Assembly (NCBI GenBank): GCA_013396995.1
Contig: VWZP01001440.1
Coordinates: 4,241,151 to 4,305,150 of the forward strand
Reading direction: 5' to 3'
Source of the DNA: Dicaeum eximium
Taxonomy: Eukaryota > Chordata > Aves > Passeriformes > Dicaeidae
Length of the DNA stretch: 64,000 nt
Position numbers and translations under genes: made by a program. Positions 27,201 through 39,200 of this stretch are shown here, one piece after another; positions within the stretch are counted from its first letter, which is position 1, and each line of letters begins with the position of its first letter. The notes below the pieces were generated by a model that made no database searches, was not told where the DNA came from, and saw nothing but the letters and a program-made list of their open reading frames with translations.

Positions 27201-30200
27201 TGGTGTGCACCATAAATGACAAAGCTAAGCATTCAAAACCATAAGATTTAGTTAGTCCTTTCATGTAAAAATGTCACTGGAGTTAATATTGCTCCAGCTT
27301 TGACCTCAAGCTCTTTCTGACAAAACATCTACAAAGGAGAGCCAGCTGGGAAAAACAGCACAGAAGATACCAGGAAAGTGGTGCAGAGATTTTAAAGACA
27401 ATGACCACTGCAAATTTAAGGCTTTGTTTTATAGGTGAAACCAACCTGACACCAAAACACATGAAACAATTTGAAAGATAAGACCATAGCAGAGAAATCA
27501 GCAAGCTACTAAGCATTCCTGAACTGTGATCACCTCCACAGCTGTACCAGATGTTACTGCAGTTTCCATGAGAGGGAAGAGTGTACGATTTTTTCAGCTA
27601 ATTCTTTATGAACACTGGACTATATATTCATCCTTGCAATGTGAAAATTGCATGTGTTCTCTGAGGCAACCACTAAGGTTGCTCAGATACACATGGTACT
27701 TTACCAATGGGGAAGAAGAGAACAAGCCCTGCACAAAGAAATTTATCTCCAGATGTGCAGGACATTGATGCATTTAACTTCCACCAGTAATAATGGAATG
27801 GTGCACATTAATCGTTTACTCATGAAGCCCACTCTAAACAGCAGCATCTCATTCTTTAACTCCCCACTCCTTCAGCCTGTCTGTTATATTATGCATGTCT
27901 GTTAGTGATGTTGTTAGTAAAGTGGTTCTGCTTAATTACACCAAAGCTTTGCCAAAAGAGCATTTGTGTGTTCATATAAAACCATCAGGCTTAGGGGAAG
28001 TGATGAACCAACCAGAATAACTCTGGTCTTCTTTACAAGGAAATCCTGGATCAAGGTTTTGGATTCAATCCAGAATTCACAATACATTAACAGCTTACAC
28101 ACTTACTTTTCTTCTGACATTTGGTACCACTATCAGTTCAGACAACCAACAGTGACCTGGAGGTCAGACATTTCCCAGCTGATAAGATCAGCTAGACCAC
28201 TGCCCCAGGCTCTTCATTCCACCGGCTGATCTTTTAAAGCTGAGAAGTTCCCAGCATGATGAAATCATCACGCTTCACTGACAACAGTTACAGGCTTGTT
28301 TCCTGTAATAAGCAATGAAGTACACTAATTATTCAACACAACTCCAATTTTGGAAAAATCATGGATTATTTTCAACTCCTCTTTTGACCTGGACAGAAGG
28401 AGCTGGAGTGCAAAGGTCTCTCAGCTGTAGATGGTGACACTATCCACTGACTGGTGATGCAGTTCATGAGGAGAAGAAGCAGCCCAGAGAGGTTTCTGTA
28501 TTAATTTCCTGGCATAGGGAGACATTTACTGATGGTGAACAAGGAACACCACACACATGCATCCACTGCTTCCTCTGAAAATACATGCAGTAATTGCCTT
28601 GGAAAACAATGTTCCAAAAGGATAAAATAGAGATCTGTCCATAGAAATGGCACATATTGTAGCATGCAGTATTCATTCCACGGCATCCAGTTTGCCCACG
28701 AGATTTCCACGTTCTGTTCCAAAAAAAGCTGCCAATTAACTCACACCTTGAGACAGTAAATATCAATACAAACCAAAGGTCTATAAAATTCGGATACCGA
28801 CCAACTCAGACTTCCTAAAACTACACTATTACCACACAGTATAGTAAGGATTTCAAAAAGACAACAAGTACACCGAATCGAGAGAAAAGGGAGAAGAAAA
28901 TGCAGCTTTTGCAAAGATGGCTAACAGAAATCATCTCCTCCGAAAGCTCAGACAAAAAGCACAGGCTTCTTACATACCAAAAATAAATACAATATATGCT
29001 TCCTTCCTGTAAATGAATTCTTCACAGGTGAATAGATACAGAGCTCCTCTGCCTTTCCATTTCACCAAGTCCCAATCCAGCCTCACCGACTACCACAGAT
29101 ACAGAAATGCAGTTAAACCACAAAAATATAGGTTAAAAAAAGTAATGTCTGTATTTGGCACATTCTTGGAACTGTGATTCAATGCTAATTCGAAAGTATT
29201 CATAGCCAATTTAAATAATCTTCCCAACTGATGCTGCAAAAGGAACAGTTAGGAAATGGAAGTCTCAATGATCACTCAAAAACAACACAGACCAGCAGAT
29301 CTGAATTCTGAAAATTCATGTCCTTCAACTCTCTCAACCTGTTCTGGTCCCCTATATATGCACACATCCTCTTTCTTCACCCCATCAAACAGACCATTTA
29401 TCATATTGTATAGAATCTTAAACTTAGCTTAATGACACCAGGCTACAGATGCTTGCAGACTATTTTTAAGTTCCACTTTTACTGCAAGATTGCTTCAGTC
29501 TCTTCACACCGTTAAACAGAAACAGAGCAGCCGAATACTGGGACATGAACAAATAAACACATCCATCCTGTGGCACATTCATCAGCACCTACCTTTCCCT
29601 GTAGTCATTATTCTCTGCAGTGCTGGGGAAGAGCACAGTGCTGGGAGCAGCCCCACAGAACGCTTCTCTCAGTGCATGTTCCTCAGCAACTTAACCAGCA
29701 GCAAACTCGCCACCCTCCTACACCACTGTGCTGTGTGACCTAGCAGCGATTGCCACCTCTCCTCCAAAATAAAAGCCTGTTCAGCCTGCAGCAGAGCTCC
29801 ATGTGCCCCCCTGTGCCTGCTTGCTCACACCCCTCCCCTTCTGCACTTGAGAATTTCAGCAATATGCTTATTTACAAAGCTGCTAGAAAGGGAGCAGAGC
29901 TCCTCTTGTCCATTTATACCTTCCACAAGGATGTACTATTAGTTAATGGTGTTCATTCAAATATCACTCAGACATGACTGCTCTCTCTCGGCCCACACAG
30001 GTGAAAAGGCATTTATTTGCTTTTTTCGTGTCCCAAAAATGCTGAGTCAATGAAACCAATCTTCTATTTCACTTTGTATTTCAACTTGAGAATTGTATTA
30101 ATAGAGAGCAAGCCATAATGGAAATTTAATTGCATAAGGAGGTATGAATGAAAAAAAGCACAGTGCAGCATCTACTGGTTCAAAATATCTGTAATCACGG

Positions 30201-33200
30201 ACAGTTTTCCCTCCTTCCCGTCTGCAATTCTGCTGCTTGGAAGTGTGTTGACAAACAAACAATATTCCACCCTCAGATGCATGGCATCACTTGGCAAATG
30301 TGCGTGATTTTCCTTCATACAATAAATACCCAAATAGCTTCCAATGACTCAGCTTTATTACCAGCAAAACACAGGAATCTAAAATAGCTCCAGTTTTCAT
30401 CAATTTAACTCCAAGTTTGCAACTTCACAAACAGAATTCATTTAGTAAATACCATATTTGTCTTATATACCATCTCAAATATAGAAGTGGTTCTACTGAA
30501 AAGTAGTACTGCTCCCTCTTCATATGTTTTCAGTAACTGAAATTATCGCATCTTTTATTTTAGCACTGTTTTAATTAACTTGCTTACTCTTAGAACACAC
30601 ACTCATGCAGTCAGCTACCAAAATTGCATCCTCCCCTCACCTTACTCCCCAAGTACCCGTGGGGGAGAGATCTCAGCTCCAGAATTCTGGCTTTAGGATC
30701 CTGCTTTGATTTCCTTCCAGCCAAAGACCACTACCACCTCCACTGTCCCTAAATCTTGCTCTTCTGAGTCAAAATTCAACATCAACGAGAAACTTCAATG
30801 CCCTCCTTGGCCACAGGAACACCACCACAAAATATCCCTTCATGCACAAATATAAACACATCTCCCAAAAATTATGGGACTTACATTAAAAAAATGAAGG
30901 TTTACATCAAAGAATGTCATATTAGGATATCACAATGATGAAAAGCATAAAAAACACACCAAAACATTTTGGTCGCTAATAACTTTGGTTTGGGTCATTG
31001 ATTCCTATCAGCCTGTATTTTTCAGTAAATAATTTATTTTATTCTTAATTTGTACTGAAACTTGATTATAAACTCTTCTGGAGTCCAAATCTGATTCAAA
31101 GTCAACTCAAATCCATGGAAAATCTGCACAGTTTATGTTAAGGTCCTTCCAGATAATACCAAGGAAACCCATACAGCATGAATTTCTTGGGAGTCTCTGT
31201 CCAATAGCCTCTCTCTGTATCACATCCAATTGAAGATCATCACACAATGCCACACAAAGACAGCAGCTGACTAGCTGGCAATTACTGGCTCTTTCATGCT
31301 GAAAATGTATTTGTCCCAGGGGAATAAGGCATCTGCATAATTAGCAAAAGCAGTTACACAGAAAATAATTAGCTTGCTGAAAGCCCAAAGGGGGAAAAAC
31401 TATAATTTTTGCTTCAAGAGGCTGACTAATTATATGCCAAATAACAAAACAGAGATGCAGTGAGAATCATCAAGAAATCCAGCATGGATTTTAACCTCAT
31501 ATTCTAGCTATAAGGGCTGCTGGTAGCCTAGCAACAAGCAGCATACTTGGGCATGCCAAAACTGCCTCAGACTTAATGAAACACCTCAGATTACTATGCA
31601 AACCTCCCCCAGCCCACTATGCATTTGATTCTTCTGTTACTAAATGATAAAAACAAAGCCTAGCCAACAAAACAATCAAACAAATCAAGAGAAACTCAAA
31701 ATAGCACTAATGGACTACAGTATAGAAAGATAAGCAAAAACAAAACATGAATTATTTTCAGAGACTTGAAATTCACAGTCTGATTAGAGTTGATTAATTA
31801 GATTTCTTCTTCTGGTTAAGAAAATGTCCTATTATTTTAAGCAGTAGTCTGTGTAAGATTTGTTTGTTTGTGTCTTGGGAACCACTAGATATGAAACCTT
31901 TAACAAGTTAGAGCAACTCAGTAATCTCCAAAGTACTCCTGATATACAAAGAGTGCTGCTGCAATTCCTTCCTTTTATTTGAATCCTCAGTAAACTGGTA
32001 GAGGAAACTGTTATCCCAAACAGTAGTCTCAGAGCCAAGAGACCAATTTTTACTGTGTTCCACTATTCCAGAAGCCACAGCTGCTGTCCCAGCTGCCTAG
32101 TACCACTGTGTTCTGTGATAAGAGAGGTTTGACAACCACTTGCAGGTCTCGTTGCGATTAGCACAACTCTGGTGCTCAGTTATGAGCGACCTCTCAGCCT
32201 GCTCTTGGTTACCCACAAGAGAAGCACATTCACACAGCCACCCATCCAACCACTCTGCCATATTCAAAGGGTTAACAAGACAGCTATTTCCACTATTTCC
32301 TGAGAAAGGAAAATATTTTGCATGTGCAGTATCTATCACCATCCTCCCTGGTGACTCTGACAACTGCTGAAAGTGTCACCTTTGTTCAGAAAGTGTCAGG
32401 GACACAAGAAACCTGACAAATTTAGCTTGTCTTTCTCTCACAGGCCACAATAAACTTGTGACTGTGGGTGAAGATAAGCCTCCTTTTGCTGGCTTACACA
32501 ATCTCAAAAAGATAAACTAAAAGTTGCACAGAGCTGTTGACACACAAGATAGGACGAGCATGTAACGCTGTATTTGTGCTGTGCTTGGAGGGCAAGGAAG
32601 AAGCAACAAACCAGCCTATGGCACTAAGGGAAACTGAACCCTCCCCTCAAACACACAAAATATGTTAATAAGTAATGTTATCATTACTAACTTCCAAAAT
32701 GAGAACTACTTTAATTCTGCAATTATCGACTTTTTCATTTCTAGGGAAGATGAAAAGGTTCTGGCAGAACAACAGGAGATCCTGGCTTTGCTCTCTTTGA
32801 CCTTTAACACTTCTCCACCTTCACTTTTTCCCCAGGCTACTTTTTTGTCTCAATGTTCACACAGGACATTCTAGTGAGGAGAAATCCTACACACACAGAC
32901 TCCTGGTATTGCATCCTGCCCACAGCACAAGCAAGAACAGGGAGACATCAGAAGATCAGGTTAAATAGAATGAACAACACAGGAGTAGTTGTGTTGGGAA
33001 GTACTGAAAGCCTGTCCATGGAGTCAAAAGATGGGGATCATAAGCTCTCAGGACCTTGATGCACAAAAAGGGTAAATCTTTCACTGAAACAGTGACAAAG
33101 GGGTATAAAAGAAAAAAATAACTTTTAATAAAGCCTAGAAGTAGATCTGATACACAGCAATGCTTCAGATGTAGCAATACATCTCAGATCACAAATCTGC

Positions 33201-36200
33201 CTCCTAGAAACACCAAACAGCAGCAATCTACATAGTACAATGATGCATCAAATTGCTTTTTCTTTTTTTGAAAGCCTATTCTACTCCACTGCTAGCAAGA
33301 GAAAAATTCCATCTTAGCCTAGCCAACCAGAAAGCAAGGAAGTTGAATCTGCAGTAAATCTGTTCCAGTTTGAGTAAGGGTTTTAGAGAAATCACCTGGA
33401 GGTTGGGAACCTAAACAAGTTTGCAAAGGGATTAAATATTTACTTCCCCTCCCACCTGTTAAAAAAGACCAAGGACATTTTTTTGTCAACTGCACTTTTT
33501 TAGCCCTGTAATCCTCATCCACCTGTACATACAAAATACTCCCAAATATTATGCAGAAGCGTCATTTGAACCCATTCCATCACAGAGGAACCTGTGCTAG
33601 GTATTCATCATTCCCAAACATACAAGATAATACATCATGTTTCTGAATAATCCAAACTATAACTTTGGCATTTTCAAATCAGTTAATTTTTCTGTTTCTG
33701 CAGGGATGAAATTTACTGTGTTGTAAAATGGTTATGGCAAGAAGAACAGTGCCCAGAAGTTAAAAAGGTATTTTTTCCTATTTAAAAGAGAAAACACTGC
33801 TCTGCTCTCTTGACTTTGAAGAGCATGGTGGGAATGACTGAGACATCATCTCCCCTGCTCCTGGCCTTGCAGAGGGTGTGAGCTTGATAGGAACCCACAG
33901 TGCTGAACTCAGGTTCTTCATCTGCTCTACTCAACTGTTGGCAGAAAGATGCATTTTCTCACCAAGAATTCTCACAAAAATCTACTGTTAAACAGTACCT
34001 ATTAAATTTATATTACCTATTAAAATTGCTTCCTAGCTCATAAGCTTATCTGTAAACACAGTCAAACACTTGTTATTTCAGTAAGCAAAATACTAGTCTC
34101 AGACAAGACAGATAGAATTAAGGCTCTGATAAGTGTCTTTGGCTATCAGTCCTAAACATAACAAATATGCAAGTTTAGTGTCCTAGTTTGGGACAGATTT
34201 GGGAGGAATCCCAGGACACTTAGGAACTGTAAAATACACACAACATGAGCTTTAAACAGAACACTGCTGCATTATTGTGTACACTCTCTGTGCCTTTTAG
34301 GGCATTAAACTGAAAAGGCAATTCTTCTCTGAAATTACTATTTAATTTACCTTATGAACAATTTATATGCACATGGACTTGAGAACAGGAGATGTATTTC
34401 CCTAATGTAACTCAAGAGAAAATGAACACAGCTATAGCACCACCTTCTCTTCTCAAAACTTGGGCTTCCTTCTCTTTCTGATACTACAAAAAGACAGCAG
34501 ACAAACTAAACATCCATTTTATTTGTTGCAAAAGCACTGTGTACATTTCTGAACAATCACCATACTTGTTTCCCCTAACAGAATGCTTGCTGTATATCCA
34601 TTTGAATGCCTCGCCAATAGAAAATTGCTAAAAGCACCAAAAAGAGAATACAAGTACTTCTACTCACCAACTGAAGTCTGGACCATGTTTCCAGATTTTT
34701 GGACCTCGTCAAATTTAGTAAAAATTACATTCAACCTGTTTTTGAAAGTTAAAGAAATACACAATGAACAACTGAATTTAAATTCTAGGAATATCAGAAT
34801 CATAAAATCACTAAGGTTGGAAAAGACCTCTAAAACCATCAAGTTCAACCTTTAATCCAGCACCACCATGTTTATTACTAAACCATGTCCTCAAATGTTG
34901 TATCCACATGGCTTTTGAATGCTTCCAGGGATGGTGATTCCACCACTCCCCCGAGCAGCCAGATTCTAACATCTTATGATCTTATAGAATAGATTTGGCT
35001 TTACTCAGGTCACTGTCGAAAATGTCAGCAGAAAATGTCAATGCAAGCAAGTTACTTTAAAATTTAAAAAACCAACATCAACACACAACAGTTGAAAGGA
35101 AAACCTGAGATATAGTTGAAAATACTACATTACTGAAGATGTGATGGCTAATTGTAGATGCACTTCCAGTTCATCACCACTTTGTCTATCTTAACTATTT
35201 GCAGAAATAACTCAAAACACCCCTAAAAACCAACTTGACACATTTGTCTTTGGCCCTGACACCTTCCCATTTTTGTCAAAGGTGTAGCACAGCAGAAGAT
35301 TCTTAGCACATCTCATCCTTCCTTCCCAGTGAGTTTATTACTTTAAGGCACACTGTGGAAGCAGATGTTTCCACTGGAGAACAAGAGGCAACAGTGCAGC
35401 CTCCACCTGCATGTAGCCCAACTCCAAAACCACCTCTTCCCTCTGAGCACTGACAAGCTGCCATCTACTCCCTCCTCAGGTCTAACCTGAGCACTGGAGG
35501 CAAGATACAGAGCAGCTTTCTAACACACCTGAAAAAGCAGAAGCAGAGGCACGTGGGGTTGTTTTTGACACAGGTTTGGTTGCTTTTTGTTTGAGGTTTG
35601 GGTGGGGGTTTTTTGTTGGGAGGGGGGCAGAGGAAGGAAGCTGCCTTTTTTGTAATATAAAATCTTAAAACTGATTATTTGGTTCATGAGTTTTTGTTGT
35701 TTATGACAGCCTAACTTGCATAAATACAAGCTACTCTGAAGTGTCTCCTCTCTACATATGCACAACTTCCACGAAAAAATATTAATTCTCTTTATTTTAA
35801 ATCAGTTAACTAAGCATCTGTAATATTTTTTGTGGTTTTCCAAAGATGCTGTGGCATACTTGGGCAATCTGGATCTGCATTAAGTAAATCTGAGTGTTTA
35901 TCAGATTAAAAAATAAAAAAAATTTTAAAATTATTGAACCTGGGAAAAGGTTCAATCATGAGGTTCCTGAAGTCTTCTGAAGGAAGGAAGGGAACAAAAA
36001 GCAGCCCAAAAATAGTGAAGACCTAAGGACATTCTCAACTTACCGAGACTGGGGTAATCCTTTTTTACTGAGATCAGCCCTTACACGTTCACCAACATGT
36101 CTGTAAATTTCCACAAGGCTGTTTATTGCTGCATCTCGAACCTGGACGTGAGACATGAGAGAAACCAATCATCTTTACAATTTAAATTAATAAATCCCTA

Positions 36201-39200
36201 ATCAGCCCTACCTTAGAGAACTAGATTTCTATATTTCTCAGCAACAACAGCTGCTGCTGTACACATTACCACACAGCCCATGAAGGAGCTTCCAACCCTG
36301 CCTTTCACATGTTAACAGTATCAGCAGGTAATTGAATTGAAAAGGCAGTGAAGGTGTGAGATGAAAGGTTTCACGCAAAAGGAGCTTGGCTGCCTTTGCC
36401 CAACTCCTCCCATTGTGTACAACGGGTACATTTAGTGGATGAAGGAAGGATAGAGACACAAACAGACCTTAAATTACTGGGATATTATAAAATAAACTGA
36501 TTTTTAATGCTGTGTTAAAAACTTACGTTTCTGTGTTGATAACAAAACGGAATAAGAGAGGAGTAATCAATCAGGTGAGTCACCATGAATTTTGCAAACT
36601 GATTTGTAAGAAACTGCTGAACACATCCTTCCTTCCAGCCAACAGAAGAGACATAAATCTGATTAAAGTGTCACCTTTCTGTACTTAAACCCTTCCTCCA
36701 CTAGACACAGCAGGCAAAGAAGGTAAACTATCTGCTCTACCTATAGAAACACCGAGAGCTGTGCACTTCTGCTTCTCAGAAGATGGCCCAGCAGCTACCC
36801 CACACACCCCAGGAGTAGACATGGAATATCCTGAGGACACAAGCTACAACTGCCTGTAGGTGGGAGTCAAAGGGCAGGCACACAGACCCTGCCTCCCAGC
36901 CACAGCAAACCCTAACACTTGATTCACACCCACCTCACCCAGCTCTCCCAGCAGCCTTCCCGCTCAGCAGGTCACTGCTGTCACTGCCAGCCTCCAAACC
37001 CCTGCTCCACTCGTGCCATCCCTTACTCAGCACTCCTGCCTCTCCTCTCCTGCCCATCAGCCCCATTTGCTACAAGGCTGCTGGGCACAGCACTCTGTGG
37101 GGACTCTTTGGTGCCCCAGTTTCTGGGTGCACAGACCCAACCCAGCCTGAGCACACAAGGATTGCCTCTGTGTGTACAGTCAGGCAGAGGCACGGCTGCA
37201 GGACTGTGTAAATCCCAAGGGGCAAGGCAAGGAGCCCACACCATCATACTTGGTTTAGTCTATCACAGCAATAACAAAGCTTTAGAAATTTCATTTTTGA
37301 GAAAATTATCAGAGTTTAAGTACTGTTGTCACACCAGATGCACACTGGGTTACTCAACCACATCAGTTGAAAACAACGAAAGCACTATTTCTGAAAAGGG
37401 CTCTGATGGAACAGCTTCCACATCCCCAACAAAAGAAAAAAAAAACCTGGACTTGACCTGGAATTGTTTCTCGATCAACTCTCCAAGAGAGGGCAGCAGT
37501 GACCGAGCCCAGCAGGTCTCCCAGCGCTCAGAGGCACCAGCAGCACAGCAGCAGCTCCAGGGGAGCCCAGGGCCAGCCCCTGCCCCAGGGCAGGCACTGT
37601 TCCACCCAGAGCCACTGTCACAGCCATTTTTGTCTGACCAGTTCAGGCACAGGCTTTCTGGGGATGAGGAACCAGACCCAGGAGAAAGGGAAAGAGATGA
37701 GCCTTGTTTCCCCCTGCAGTTGGATACAGGACAAGGAGCTGTGCCAGGCACAAGGACAAGGCAGCACAGAGGAAAACTGTCTCAGCGTCCTCACCAACTT
37801 TCCAATTCATTCAACAGCTCAGCTATGGCAGGACCAAGGCACCTGTGTGTTTAACAAGTCCAAGCCCTAAACCCAGGATTTCCTTGGAGCGTAACAGCTT
37901 GCTTAGTCCCAGCTCAGAACTACAGAGGACCCTAAATACTAAATTTCTTGGAGTAAGGGGTTTACCATCCTGCACTGGCACAAGCAGCAAGGGAAGGCTG
38001 CTTCACTCTCAGTCCTCCTCTTGGCAAGGGGAGACCCTGACAGCTGTGGAAATATGGCCAACTCCCCAGAGCAAACATAAACATAAACCCATTCTCCTGG
38101 ACACCCCACACTTCCTTTCAGCTGAACACCCTCTCCAGACCTGGATCACAAATGTGTCACCCATGCTGGCAGAACAACCAGCAGCATTATTCAAAAACTG
38201 CTAGCACACATTACACAACAAGTTTGAACACTACTTCTCCACCTCCCTCTTCTCACTAACCCGACATACTTGCACCTAATTCCAAACAAGACAAAAAGCA
38301 CTTAGGAGCAACAGATTTTATTCCACTTGTATTTTCATTTGGGCTGCACTGCTGATTAAAGGTCCTGGTACAGCTTGTCTTCACCTCCTATTCAGGAACT
38401 GCCTGTACAACTTCTGGCAGTGCACATGGCCAGGCTGTCTCTGACTGGCCCCATTCGCCCTCCCTGCCCAGACTGGTTTCCCTCTGAAGGTGAGGGGTGC
38501 TGCACTGAGCCCAGAGGGATCCCTGCAGCCTCCCCTGCATTCAGGCTCCAAGGCACAGGAGTTCCCTTCCCACAAAGGTTTCCCTCTTCTCTTCACCTCA
38601 CCTGCAGATTCATGTTGCTCTGCTGAACCCTTGGAGTAACTGATATGCTGGTTTGGACATACTTCAAATTATACCTCTCCAAAACCAGCCAAGGGTTCTG
38701 TGTGCACAGCATTGTTCAGAGCTCACCACCAGCAGCACAATTAGCTCATTTACCAACAAGGCAACCAGCACAACCTTTAGGTGTGACTCACAGCAAAAGC
38801 TCACCTGGCTGTTTGGATCTCCAAGTAAGTTACATATATGTGGCACTATCTTACTCAGTGTTAAACTCTGAGCTCCAGATCTGGGAATAAAGAACAAAAA
38901 GCACCATTATGAATCACAGGGCAGGCTCATGTACACAACACAGGTTTGCAGAAGGTTCTCACTTACGCATTGAGTGTTGCAATAAGGCAGAGGCAAATCC
39001 CTTCTCTTGTCCGAAAATTCTTGTGTTTGAATCCTCCTAGCATCCTGTCCCACACGTACTGCGGGAGACAGGAAGGAGAAAAAAATGAGATGGGGTAAGA
39101 AACAGATTCTTCCAGCAGACATACACCACACCACCTCTGGAGCTCAGATAAAAGCTTTACACCCATCCAAGCAGAACATACTTTTACATCTGACTAATTA

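Larger units (their letters stand above)
4374..34667 (-). other. CLASP1: CLASP1 intron, about 30.3 kb
   Basis: This long AT-rich intron separates the TOG1 exons from the linker/TOG2 exons. It contains the 19-bp inverted repeat at 9923, a decayed CR1 at 23379-23575, an AAAAG tract at 24401 and possible regulatory patches near 7840-8060 and 31260-31560. The scattered short open frames (at most 145 codons) have no recognisable domains and often overlap on both strands. I found no alternative CLASP1 exon that would keep frame. Confidence 0.85.
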
